Below, piece by piece: positions 1-10,489 of a stretch of 64,000 bases of DNA. The DNA is taken from the NCBI GenBank assembly GCA_949361645.1, contig OX442417.1, forward strand, positions 6,990,275 to 7,054,274, in the 5' to 3' direction. The notes below the pieces were generated by a model. The model worked only from the letters and a program-made list of their open reading frames with translations. It was not told where the DNA came from and searched no databases. Positions within the stretch are counted from its first letter, which is position 1, and each line of letters begins with the position of its first letter. Origin of the DNA: Spongilla lacustris. Its lineage: Eukaryota > Porifera > Demospongiae > Spongillida > Spongillidae. Made by a program: the position numbers and the translations under genes.

Positions 1-101
1 GTGAGGACCAGGCACCTTCGACACAAACACCTCCTTCCAGCCACACTTGTCGGCAGTCATCATGAGGAGGCCGTGGAGCTTTTCCCAACCAACTCTCCCA
101 G
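1..101 (-). CDS. Exon of an unidentified gene (partial, runs off left edge)
   Basis: On the minus strand a pyrimidine-rich tract ending in CAG gives an acceptor at 102, and the exon reads openly to the window edge, with residues such as GWEKLHGLLMMTADKCGWKE. Entering with one base carried over, it joins in phase to the exon at 3,146-3,319 (the carried C plus CT makes a proline codon), which suggests both belong to one gene. The translation looks like globular cytosolic protein with no signal peptide or membrane segment. I do not recognise the family. The phase match and open frame are seen directly; the linkage is inference. Confidence 0.4.
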
Positions 102-900
102 CTGAGGGGGCAGGAATGGGGGTGGGAAGAGGGGGGAGGGCTTTAAAAATACTCTACACACGAAAAATGACAGGGGGTTGCTGGGTCAATCCATGACAGA
201 TCACCCAGTCAAAGGCACCACACCATCTCAGATTTGTATGAATTCAAGTACACATGTTCACCATGATTGGGAAAGTAACCAAATGCATTATCACCTCATT
301 AGCATTATCTGATTGCAAGATAGTGTCAAATAATCATCATATTTATATCACTGACCCTGCATCTTTGACTTCTAACATCTCTGTCAGTATATGTCACATA
401 ATTTAGTGCAAGGTATTACTGAGAAGTTAAATTAATGAAATATTTTATTATCCAATAAAATTAATAATTTTATTAGGTTAATTAACTCATAATTGATTTT
501 CTTCATTTGCAGCACATGTCAGGTTAAAAGGACAAAACCTTTCAGTGTAATTAATAATACATAAGAAAACTATCATCAGAGATTTTTTTCAGATCAAAAT
601 TGAACTGGCTATATCTATGGTTATTAAGTACTGAATTTCACAAACTGTAGTGTTGTTTATTTTTAATTGCTTAACACAAGCTGCTATGAATAAATTGTGG
701 TTGTAATGTAAGCACAACAAAGCATGAAGCCTTACATACTTTTGGTTGCCCCTACTTCCTTAGTGTTGAAAGCTACTGCATGGTTGGTGACACCAGAGTT
801 CACACAACAGCTACATGTACATACTGTCTATGCTTTTCAGAAAAAGCTGCTGGATAACATAAAAGTAACCCATCCTTCCCTTATAAAAGGACACTAATAT
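102..900. other. Intronic/intergenic sequence, no feature seen
   Basis: AT-rich non-coding sequence with many stops in all frames. If the 1-101 and 3,146-3,319 exons belong together this is intron. No transposon ends, RNA genes or convincing exons were seen. Confidence 0.5.
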
Positions 901-960
901 TCAGATGGTTGTGCAGGGCAATATAAAAATCGTTATATTATTATTAACCTGTGTCACCAT

Positions 961-1584
961 AAGGGATTGCTTGCGGAGTGGCATTTCTTTGCCACATCAC
1001 ATGGTAAAACTGCATGTGATGGGATTGGTGGAACAGCAAAACGGCTTACCCTTAATGCTAGTCTTCAGCGACCCGTTTCAAATCAAATCCTTACCCCTCA
1101 AGATATGTTTGCATTTTGCAGGGACAACATACACGGTGTGCATTTTCACTTTGTAAGTAATGAAACTATACAGGAAGTAGATGCAGCACTGCAGCAATGG
1201 TTCAGTGAATGCCACACCCTCAAAGGTATCATAGATATGTTCCCCTATCCAAAAAATATTTTGGCAGTGCATGAGGTTTCCTCTGGACCAAGGGCCAGAG
1301 CAGTCAGCATTGTAGAGGCATTGCAAATTGACATCCGTGATGTGGCCAAAGGAAACTATGCAGCATGCATATATGATAAAAAGGTGTGGTATGGTATAGT
1401 AAATGATATTTCTGAAGAGTTTGGAGAAGTTCATGCACCCCAGTGGCCCTATGAACAAGTTGAAGTAGATGACACATGCTGGATTGAGGAAAGTGATATC
1501 CTTTGCACCATTGGCCCATCTACATGTAGCTTGACCAGTTCAAGAGGATACACCCTTTCACGTGAATCACTCAAAAAAGCTTAA
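961..1584 (+). CDS. ATSHGK/DGIGG-signature protein, C-terminal part; probably transposon-linked
   Basis: An open frame of about 205 residues with no in-frame ATG at its start, so it is best read as a 3' exon or truncated element; an AG at about 962-963 could be the acceptor. Near the start it has AEWHFFATSHGK, then CDGIGGTAKRLTLNASLQRP, and near the end WPYEQVEVDDTCWIEES followed by a short tail and a TAA stop. From general knowledge, the ATSHGK...DGIGG...KR pattern with a C-terminal DDTCW block occurs in many uncharacterised invertebrate proteins that multiply with transposons. A second, decayed copy lies at 57,704-58,414, which supports a repeated element. The function is unknown. No intact transposase domain is visible upstream. 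Confidence 0.55.
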   Translation, partial: KGLLAEWHFFATSHGKTACDGIGGTAKRLTLNASLQRPVSNQILTPQDMFAFCRDNIHGVHFHFVSNETIQEVDAALQQWFSECHTLKGIIDMFPYPKNILAVHEVSSGPRARAVSIVEALQIDIRDVAKGNYAACIYDKKVWYGIVNDISEEFGEVHAPQWPYEQVEVDDTCWIEESDILCTIGPSTCSLTSSRGYTLSRESLKKA

Positions 1585-2333
1585 ACAGCTCATAGTCTTT
1601 GGGATAGAATGTATTTGTAGGGGGCCCCTGACATTTACCTTTTTCCTAAGTTGCTGCAGGAATACATGTATAACATTGTTATCCTTTTATGTGGTGCATT
1701 GTCAAAACAATGAATTTTATTATGCTTTTGTCTTAGATGTAACCTAAATGAAGTGCTGCTACTTCCCATGTTTAGGTTCTTGATGTATAATATTAGCCAA
1801 CCCAAGTTTTTAATATTTATACTTAATTGTGACAACACTAATATGTAAATATGATACCATTGTAGAATAACTTGTCCCTTTTTACCCGTAAGCTGCTAAA
1901 CATTGCATCACACGTTATTGGTTAATTTACTTTATTGAATACCTAATATAGCACAATGGTATTATGAACCATGGTTTTGGCTTCCCAATGATACCTTCTA
2001 TGTCACTCCATGACCAACAGTTCAAAAGATATGAATTTTTTAACATGTTAGGGGAATAATAGTAATAAATACTTAAAAATCAATTTTCGCAATATCTGAT
2101 AGAGATACAAAGGTGATAATTGGCATCAGTACTTTCCCTAATATAATAAATATATATGAAAGATATAAATCAAATCTGGGAAGGTGTGGTGCCAAAATAG
2201 CATGCCCTCTGGGTGTTCTGTCATAGAATGACCCTGCTAGGTGGGTGGGTGTGGAGGACAAAATATCAGGACAACATGTGCAAATCCTTAATGAGGTACA
2301 AAAACAACTCCACCCCTCTTTTAATCCAAAGTA
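1585..2333. other. AT-rich non-coding stretch
   Basis: No convincing coding, RNA or transposon structure. Open frames here are short and lack supporting splice sites. Confidence 0.45.
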
Positions 2334-2335
2334 TA

Positions 2336-2694
2336 CAGTACCAGTCAGAAAAAAGTTTCCGACCGTAGAGTACTTTTTATACGGTGATACGCTAAGCATG
2401 TACAGTAGTACGCATACATGTACGACATTATTATGCTACGGTAGAGGAATAGAGTGCACAGCGCAATAAATCTCTACGCTGACTACGCGTATCAACGTTG
2501 CCATGGTTACATGGCGTAAAATGTTCGTCATTCTTTCAAAGCTGCTGGTACTTTTGTTCGCGCGACTAAGCAGCCAAATTCTACTACCCGCACTTCGCTA
2601 CTCCGTACGTGTAGCTACGGTCTCACGCTACGATTCTACGCCACAATAACTAAACTATGCGGAACGTAGGAAATTTTTTTTCTGACTGGTACAG
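2336..2694. mobile_element. MITE family 1, solo copy (Tc1/mariner-like, TA target site)
   Basis: The left end begins CAGTACCAGTCAGAAAAAA and the right end, read on the other strand, begins CTGTACCAGTCAGAAAAAA. Both ends abut TA (2,334-2,335 and 2,695-2,696), the target duplication typical of Tc1/mariner elements. The roughly 359-bp interior is non-coding and rich in CTACG/CGTAG motifs. A second copy of the same family, interrupted by another MITE, is at 25,021-25,692. Confidence 0.75.
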
Positions 2695-2739
2695 TATTAG
2701 TCTATCTTTTCTGCTCCCCACAAACACACTCTTCCCACC

Positions 2740-3010
2740 CACCCTAAACACACTCTTCCTCTCCCCACAAACTCTCTTCCCACCCTAAACACACTCTTCC
2801 TCTCCCCACAAACACTCTTCCCACCCACCCTAAACACACTCTTCCTCTCCCCACAAACACACTTCCCACCCACCCTAAACACACTCTTCCTCTCCCCACA
2901 AACACTCTTCCCACCCACCCTAAACACACTCTTCCTCTCCCCACAAACACTCTTCCCACCCACCCTAAACACACTCTTCCTCTCCCCACAAACACTCTTC
3001 CCACCCACCC
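2740..3010. repeat. Minisatellite, units of about 45 bp
   Basis: About six units alternating CACACTCTTCCTCTCC with CACTCTTCCCACCCACCC. It gives repetitive open frames on the minus strand, which are not genes. It lies in the presumed intron between minus exons 3,146-3,319 and 1-101. Confidence 0.85.
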
Positions 3011-3145
3011 CAATCCATTCAATCAGCCCTACTGTGGGGAAGGCAAAGGAGAGTGCAAGAAACTATGCGAATGAGAGATGGGAAATAAAAGGCAACAGAG
3101 ATGCACAATGTACATGTACATACACACAGGGGGGTCCATCCTTAC

Positions 3146-3319
3146 GCTTGTTGTGCAGCACTCCTTCGGAAATGAGGCTAGTGTAGTAGCTAGCTGCTGA
3201 CTCCAGCCACTGACACATGTGGCTGGTCTTCAGAGTAGTTGACGTTCCGTCCGTACGTGTGATCGGATGTCCAATATGGATGTGTGGAGAGTTGACCAGA
3301 AGTGGAATGACATCATTGA
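3146..3319 (-). CDS. Exon of an unidentified gene, upstream partner of the 1-101 exon
   Basis: The minus strand shows an acceptor (GCTTAG) just before 3,319 and a donor (C|GTAAGG) after 3,146. Only one frame is open, giving about 57 residues beginning NDVIPLLVNSPHIHIGHP and including TLKTSHMCQWLESAASYY. It ends with one spare base that fits the next minus exon at 1-101. A minisatellite (2,740-3,010) and an ATSHGK-domain frame lie in the intervening intron. Codon usage and residue mix look like real coding sequence, but I do not recognise the protein. Confidence 0.45.
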
Positions 3320-3449
3320 CTAAGCAAGAACAAGATGGAGAGAGAGGGAGTGAAAAGCATGAGGAAATGTGGATTAGATGAAGGACAGAGGGAGAGGTGG
3401 AGATAAAAGGGTTAGTGACGCAGATATGAATAAAATAAAATGGAATGGG

Positions 3450-4150
3450 TTGGAGGGAGAGATTGGAGGGAGGGATGGAGGGAAGGAAGGGAGGGAGGGA
3501 AGGAGGGAAGGAGGGAGGGAGGGATGGGAGGGAGGGGAGGGAGGGAGGGAGGGAGGGAGGGAGGGAGGGAGGGAGGGAGGGAGGGAGGGAGGGAGGGAGG
3601 GAGGGAGGGAGGGAGGGAGGGAGGGAGGGAGGGAGGGAGGGAGGGAGGGAGGGAGGGAGGGAGGGAGGGAGGGAGGGAGGGAGGGAGGGAGGGAGGGAGG
3701 GAGGGAGGGAGGGGAGGGAGGGAGGGGAGGGAGGGAGGGAAGGGAGGGAGGGAGGGGAGGGAGGGAGGGGAGGGAGGGAGGGAGGGAGGGGAGGGAGAGA
3801 GGGAGGGGAGGGAGGGGAGGGAGGGGAGGGAGGGAGGGAGGGAGGGGAGGGAGGGAGGGAGGGGAGGGAGGGAGGGGAGGGGAGGGAGGGAGGAAGGGGA
3901 GGGATGGAGGAAGGGAGGGAGGGAGGGAGGGGAGGGAGGGAGGGAGGGAGGGGAGGAGAGGGAGGGAGGGATGGAGGGAGGAAGGAAGGGAGGAAGGGAG
4001 GAAGGGAGGGAGGGAGGGAGGGAGGGAGAGGGAGGGAGGGAGAGGGAGGGAGAGGGAGGGAGGGAGAGAGGGAGAGATGGGAGGGAGGGAGGGAAGGGAT
4101 GGAGGGAGGGAGGGGAGGGAGGAGGGAGGGAGGGAGGGAAGGAGGGAGGG
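3450..4150. repeat. GGGA/GGGAGGG purine tract of about 700 bp
   Basis: Almost uninterrupted GGGA repeats with GGGGA and GGAAGGA variants. The strand asymmetry (all purine on plus) allows triplex or G-quadruplex structures. Long open frames in every frame here (proline/serine/leucine or glycine/arginine/glutamate) are composition artefacts. Confidence 0.95.
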
Positions 4151-4358
4151 GTCATGAGACATCACTAAGTGTAATAGGTCACCCGTTTGAGGTGATAATG
4201 ATTGTGTCCTTTTCCTGATTTTGATGTGCTCTTTTCAATTGATTCCTTTAAATTTCATTAATTAAATCAAAGCTCCTTCACGAAGCTACCATCCCAAATT
4301 GCTGCACAAAATTACACACTTATTTACAAAGGTTTATGTATTTACAAAGGTTTATACG

Positions 4359-5179
4359 GGACAGTGTCCAGCAAAATCGGGCTTGTGGGGTTATAATTTT
4401 ATCACTATAAAAATTGCACGTTGTACTAAACATAACATCTTTGCGATGGTACTATGTTTTCTTTCAAATTTCGTACACTTGTTCGCACACCATTTCTCTG
4501 TGTGAAAATCGATTCTTGTGATCTACACATTTTCCGTGCCCTGGATACAACAATCGTTAACCCCGCGGGTTAGAATTCCTCATTTCTCCAAGTACGAGTG
4601 TTGAAAACGCGTCGAATTCGGGTTGCACATAGAGGAGTCCTGTAGCTATCGATTTGTTCTGTTCGTTAATTTCTATATCATCCGTTACGGAGATACAGTT
4701 GAACAAACTACGGGCACGTTTTCCCGCTTGATTCGCGCCATAGATTTTGGCAAATCGCGTCCCGCTCAGTGAATGGGAAGGCGGTGATTATAACATTGGC
4801 GCAAATCAAGCGGGAAAATGTGCCTGTCGTTTGCTCAACTGTATCTCCGTAACGGATGATTCAGAAACTAACGACCAGAACAAATCAATAGCTACAGGAC
4901 TCCTCTATGCACACTCCGATTTTGACACGTTTTTAACACTCGTACGTGGAGAAATGTGGATTTCTAACCCGCGGGGTTAACGATTGTTGTATCCACGGCA
5001 CGGAAATAGTGTAGATCACAAAAATCGATTTTCACACAGAGAAATGGTGTGGGAACAAGTGTATGAAATTTGAAAAGAAAAGGTAGTACGGTCGCGAAGA
5101 TGTGTTGTTTAGTACAACGTACAACTTTTATAGTGATAAAATTATAACCCCACAAGCCCGATTTTGCTGGACACTGTCC
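4359..5179. mobile_element. Foldback element with arms of about 382 bp
   Basis: The left arm (about 4,359-4,740) begins GGACAGTGTCCAGCAAAATC, and the right arm (about 4,797-5,179) is its near-perfect reverse complement, ending GATTTTGCTGGACACTGTCC. Only about 56 bp separate the arms. Both arms share internal landmarks such as the CCGCGGGTTA/TAACCCGCGG block. There is no coding capacity. The whole element would fold into one long hairpin. Flanks read ...TTTATACG and TATATT..., so a TATA-type target is possible but not certain. Confidence 0.85.
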
Positions 5180-5639
5180 TATATATTAACATGCATGTAC
5201 ATATTTGCAAGTGAATGGGGAGGGGTAAGAAATAGGAAAGTTATGTTACATGTACGTCAGAGATGTTTTGACAGCCTATCAACATGTGGTGAGGTTGCAA
5301 GCAGGGTGGAATTTAACCAAAACAGCTGGAATCTACATCCCACCTGCATATAGCTTCTCCATATGGAAGTGAAATTTTATTTGGTATGTGGCAGGTCAAT
5401 TAAACAGAGGATGAAAGACAGCTATTATTTCACAACAGACACTTAATAGTTTACACATCCCTCATAATACCTTTACAGTGCATTAAAACAGTGTGGAAGG
5501 AAAAGTCACTATAATATCCAATGACATCTCCACAACTAAAAACCTGCAAGGGGTGACCTTTTGCGCTTAGCCATGCATGCACCCTCACCCATAAAATACG
5601 TGAAATTAGAGTTACACATGCAGAAACGTGTGGATATTC

Positions 5640-5660
5640 CCCCCCCCCCCCCCCCCCCCC
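5640..5660. repeat. Poly-C run
   Basis: About twenty consecutive C. Similar homopolymer C or G runs occur at about 7,078, 9,787, 28,620, 46,148 and 59,879. Confidence 0.9.
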
Positions 5661-5782
5661 GTTTCACTAACCAAGTATATCCCTGTGTCTGTTGTCAACA
5701 ACCAATTGGCTCGAAGTAGATGCCTGGCTTAACTGGTCGTACATATCAAGCTGTGAACGGAATACAGTCTAGGACAATGACA

Positions 5783-5846
5783 CAAACACACACACACACA
5801 CACGCACACACGCACACACACACGCACACACACACACGCACACACA
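5783..5846. repeat. (CA)n microsatellite
   Basis: CA dinucleotides with scattered CG interruptions. Other CA/TG tracts lie near 27,100 and 31,480-31,515. Confidence 0.9.
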
Positions 5847-6884
5847 GCTTACACCTATGGTCGTGGCAGAATCAGGGAACAACCGCATCTCTACAAGCAA
5901 GATGCGACACTTCGCAGCCGTTTCCGTAACCTTGTCTGCAAGACAGTGTACGCGCGCGCCAAATAGAGGAAGCGGCAGGAGATAAGCAGTACATGCATAC
6001 AATTCACCATATCAGTCTCACCAGCTGCTTCGCGAAGCAAAGTGCGCTGAGTTGCGTTAGGTAGCAAGTCGAAGACATCTTTGTTTAAGTAAAAAGTTGG
6101 GAATGTAGTAAGCAAAGCCCTGCTGCAACCAATTTGACCGCTAAGCTGTACCTCTCTTCGTTCCCCCTTGGCCACCAACGACCTCGGTCACGAGGTCGGA
6201 TACATACTGCTGCAGTTTAGGACGACTCGGAAACTTGCAATAGAGGTCGACAAACACAGTAGCGGCCTCGCTCAGTTCTCCGGAGCACACGTGAAGCGAG
6301 AAAGCTTCGTACTGCCAGATAAATCATTCCAATTAAAGCGCTCCAATTTTGGCGCGCAACGTACTTGAACATCGAAGTCATCCGGAAATAATGAACGGGC
6401 GGTTAAGATCCATGCCTTTGCTGCGTTCTTGTCATTTTTACTCAGCAGCGCTTTGCAGCGCTCTACAACCCATTCACAATCCGATACCATGATGGTATGT
6501 GTGTAGGTGTGGTTTGTAATGTTTAACCTTATAGTACCTACGGTCCATCCAGGGCCATCGCCACACCATAGATAGTTTAAACCTTAGTCCTATCATAGAT
6601 TGATGACCATCAATCTATGGTCCTATCATATCTAGTATAAAATGGTCCGCGGCCGGTTACTAGTATATCACAGCAAACCGGGGAGTTCCCTAGTCTCGTG
6701 CCCAGACCTAATGCATCGCAGCTGCGGATGATGCATGAAAGATCGGAAGTACGATAAACGTCACGTCCAGAGTAAAAGCCACAGCGGTTGCCTAGGGACA
6801 TTGTGTCACGTTCGCGGACCTTTGCATAATAAAATGGCAGCGCTCATAGTCATTCTTTCCCGCTTGGACAGTGATCCTTCGGCC

Positions 6885-7050
6885 GATTCAGTTCCTGGTC
6901 AAACTATGCTGCCAACAGTAAGCTTGACCGAGTCCGACATACCCGGAGCCTTTTTAAATGGATGGCTTTAATTAAAAAGGCTCTGGGTATGTCAAACGTA
7001 CTGTTGGCAGCATAGTTTGATCAGGAACTGGATCGGCCGTAGGATTCAGT
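6885..7050. repeat. Long hairpin with arms of about 75 bp
   Basis: GGCCGATTCAGTTCCTGGTC and CTATGCTGCCAACAGTA on the left are mirrored by TACTGTTGGCAGCATAG and GATCAGGAACTGGATCGGCC on the right. The centre is TTTAAATGGATGGCTTTAA. A few arm mismatches show some age. Confidence 0.8.
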
Positions 7051-7444
7051 GGCGGATACAGGGGGGGTGTTGGAACCCCCCCCCCCCCCCTCGAACCTGA
7101 ATATGAATATAATTAATGTATAATCGGCGCACGTGAGCTATACATTTCTATGGAGAGTTCAGCGTGCACTCCGTGAAGTTGCTAAACAGCTTATTCTTAT
7201 TGCTTATTCATTGGTTAGTACTATATTCTGCAAACTGCGAGATATATAGTAGGCTGGTATTTATACGTAAATCTAAATGTATTCCATAATGCTAACCCGC
7301 GGACGTAATAGAGCGATTCTTTCCGCAGTTATTTTGATTGGTGCGCTATAGTATTAGTACCCATCAAAGTTGAATGCACCTTGCTGCAAGCTTTTAGAGA
7401 TGATGGTAAATTTTAACATAGCAAAGAAACTAAGCCGGTGTCAT

Positions 7445-7630
7445 AGCGGATTTTGTCCCCCCCAATTATTGTCCCCCCGGACAGAATCCGCTAGCGGATT
7501 ATGTCCCCCCGGACAGAATCCGCTAGCGGATTATGTCCCCCCGGATAAAATCCCGCTAGCGGATTCTGTCCGGGGGGACACATTCTGCTAGCGGATTTTG
7601 TCCCACCTCCGCAGAATATGTCCCCCCCCC
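7445..7630. repeat. Palindromic GCTAGC repeat cluster A
   Basis: Repeated blocks in which ATGTCCCCCCGGACAGAA alternates with the palindrome TCCGCTAGCGGA, so both the unit and its junctions are self-complementary. A sister cluster lies at 8,525-8,665. Confidence 0.8.
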
Positions 7631-8340
7631 CCCTCAAATTGGCATTGGCATCCCTTTGTGTTTATTAGCGCAGCTTCGTGTGCATGGTCCGACCGATCGA
7701 TACACATGTATATCCCAGGCTCTGCCTAAATTGGTCCTGAAGTGAGTCATGTCTAGCTGTCACGGGCCGACTCACGTACGGCCAATATCCTGAAATGCAT
7801 GGTCCTATAGCCGATAGAAATATATTAATAGGCTTTGACGGTCTTATATGAATCATTTCAAGCTGTGTATAAGGAAATTCCACTATACCATCGATCTCCA
7901 CTATAATACAAAATGGAATAATAATTAATATAGTATAAGACAAGGGGCTGTCGTACAAGGCCGTCTTCATGACTATTTAAAGCTAGCAGCTGCAAAACGC
8001 ACCACGTACAACTTAGAAGGGCAGAGGGCCAAGAAGTCTGGCGCGCGGGGAGATCGATTGATAGGACTGCAGGACTGGGTGGGGGAGTATAGTGTTGTAT
8101 TTTGCTAATAGTATTCATGACACTTCTCACTACATCAGTACATGTATTACCTTTCGGGCCCGATATGAAACGGAATGGGGAGTACTGTATGTTTCGGGCC
8201 GATGCAAACAGCGGGCGGGACTGTTAGCTTATAGGACCTAATACGTATACCAAGCAAGGATTAGGGGGTCCTTTCGATATCTCACTCCCTGGCAGCCCTG
8301 GTTAAACATATTAGGAAAGGCGGAGTATCGATCACCTACA

Positions 8341-8460
8341 CAGCAAAATTTTTTTAGTGTATTTCACTCAAAACGCAAACTATATCACTCAGAATCCTGA
8401 TTCAGAGTGATATAGTTTGCCGTTTTGAGTGAAATACACCAAACTGTTTTTGCTGTGTAC
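8341..8460. repeat. 120-bp near-perfect palindrome
   Basis: CACAGCAAAA...GTGTATTTCACTCAAAACG on the left is mirrored by CGTTTTGAGTGAAATACAC...TTTTTGCTGTG on the right, about the centre AGAATCCTGATTCAGA. It looks like a small MITE or the remains of one. Confidence 0.8.
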
Positions 8461-8524
8461 TGTTGACACCTACAGTGTACAGGAAAGGCTATACGTATTG
8501 GAGTATCGACCACCTACTGAACGG

Positions 8525-8665
8525 GGATGGGGGGGGGGACAATTTCTGCGGATGGGGGACAATATCTGCTAGCGGATTATGTCCGTGGGGGACAATTTCC
8601 GCTAGCAGATTATGTCCGGGGGGACAAAATCTGCGGGGGGACAGAATCTGCTCCGACACCAGCGC
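8525..8665. repeat. Palindromic GCTAGC repeat cluster B
   Basis: Shares with 7,445-7,630 the GGGGGGACAAAATCTGC and CTGCTAGCGGATTATGTCC motifs, here mostly G-rich on plus where cluster A is C-rich. Confidence 0.75.
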
Positions 8666-9430
8666 ATGTATTTTTGTAAACGTACAATGGCGAATACAAA
8701 TCTGCGATGAAACACATGCAGCCCTTTAAAATCACAATAGCCTGGAAACCAGAACGTAACGGAGTGGCACGCATTTATTGGTTATGACACATTGCCTCCG
8801 TTTCTAATCCTCCTATACATGTACAATCTGTGGAAAAATTGGAATGTGTACAAAAAATATTTTCGCGCGCCAATGTCACACTGTTCACTGCTTGAAGTAG
8901 GCATCTGCCGGAATCAGAGTGATGGTAAATTTTAAGTGACTCAACTGTGTAGCAAAGAAAAGCGCGCATACATACATGTACCAATACAGCCATTTAAATC
9001 CGTAAAACATGAACATAACCGAGTGCCACACATTTATTGGTGTTGATTGCCGCCTTAGTTTCCAATAAAATCTGAGGAAAAATTAGAATGCGCACCACAA
9101 AAATTTTCGCGCGCTTCGCGCGCGCCCCTTCCCCTTCATCAATGATTCAGGTGTAACCCCCCCCCTCGACAAAATCCTGCATCCGCCCCTGGGATCAATG
9201 TCTGAGCTGACTCCGAGCGTCGCCATTTTATTACGCAAAGGTCCGCGGACGTGACACAATGTCTCTAAGCAACCGCTGTGGTTTTTACTCCAGACGTGAC
9301 GTTTATCGTACTTCCGATCTTTCATGCAAAGGGTCCATTACATTACGCTACCTATGCAAGCGTAGCGGTAATGTATTCATCCGCAGCTGCGATGCATTGG
9401 GTCTGGTCACGAGACTAGGAGTTCCCTTGC

Positions 9431-10489
9431 GATTGTCTGAATACTTTGTTCGTAAATTCGCTTGTTTCTACATAGTAGTAGGAGTTTTTTTTTTACGGGG
9501 ATATGTGGCCTAGTTAAAAAACCGTAGAAGCGGATGGACGATACAGTCATAGCCTAGAGGCGGCCCCAGCATCTACCGAGGGGAGGGGCCAAACACACAA
9601 GGGACGCCAAAAGGGCGCGTGGCTTACGATACTTCGTATAAGCGCGTAACCGTTTGACTCTGGATTGTTGCATGCGAGCGAGCGCTAGAAGCTAAATTAT
9701 GCTCCGCATGTTGTAGTCTCTTTGGATTGTAGTAATGGACGATAGTTTTAGGGATTGGGGGTGGGGGAAAGGGGGCGCCATAGCCTGGGAAGGGGGGGGG
9801 GGGGGGGGGCCAAGGCCCCCTGGCCCCCCCCCTCCGGCTGCCTATGTTAAATTATTTAATAGGCCCTAATGCTGAGTAATGCATGTGAAGAAAACTTAAT
9901 ACACGCTGTCGTACATGTTACAATAAAGTTCTGAACCATATGCATGACGCTGTTCATGATCACTGTGCTCGGAGTCTCATACAGCATTTGTACACAATAG
10001 ACTTTTTATTTGTACTACTGCACTACTGCAAGCATATAGAAATTGTAATTACATCGCATATGATACTTATCATATATATTTTTTATAATTCGTAACCCAT
10101 TGCAACAATTACAGATTTATGCTTTCTGCATGAACAATCCCAGGATTGTCCTGATCTATATGATTTCATTTTGCCTTGGTTTGTGGGACAATCCCTGGAT
10201 TGCAAAGCCATGCTTCGCGCATAACATAGCTACAACAACTGTCAAAGAAATTGTGTGGGCTCCACATGTGCACCAAATAGAAAGAGGAAACTGGCAAATC
10301 TGCTTATTCATTTCACGCAATTGCGGGTTCACTACAAGTAATTTCATTTCCGTCTACGTGGCCATGGGACCCAACAACCGGTGCTGACCAACTGATCAGT
10401 TGCAACTGATCAATTCATTATTGGCATGGGTCCCCAGACTAGGGTACTCCGAAGCACCTACTCTATACACAATTCACACACACTCTACA
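9431..10489. other. Non-coding sequence with a poly-G run
   Basis: A poly-G/GGCC-rich patch lies at 9,787-9,835. An open frame at 10,100-10,387 has no supporting features. Nothing else could be supported. Confidence 0.4.

Larger units (their letters stand above)
5180..6675. other. Non-coding sequence with microsatellites
   Basis: Short open frames occur on both strands between 5,890 and 6,490, but none has paired splice sites that I could connect. A minus-strand frame near 6,272-6,490 (with CEWVVERCKALLSKNDKNAAKAW) has protein-like composition and could be a 5' exon fragment. I do not claim it. Confidence 0.35.
6676..9430. mobile_element. Probable non-autonomous DNA element bounded by long inverted repeats
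   Basis: The segment 6,676-6,845 (with GCATCGCAGCTGCGGAT and GATCGGAAGTACGATAAACG) reappears inverted at about 9,205-9,430 with high identity. The right copy carries an insertion of about 50 bp at 9,330-9,378 that is itself palindromic. Inside are a 165-bp hairpin (6,885-7,050), two clusters of palindromic TCCGCTAGCGGA repeats (7,445-7,630 and 8,525-8,665) and a 120-bp hairpin (8,341-8,460). No transposase is visible. A related fragment (AGCGGTTGCCTAGAGAC, GCGGACCTTT) lies at 38,210-38,275. Exact ends and target duplication were not resolved. Confidence 0.55.

Noticed and set aside
3374..4218. Several 240-263-residue frames on both strands
   Set aside because: Products of the GGGA tract with two- or four-letter composition.
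7445..7630. CRISPR-like array of direct repeats
   Set aside because: Units are contiguous palindromes without unique spacers, in a eukaryotic intronic setting.
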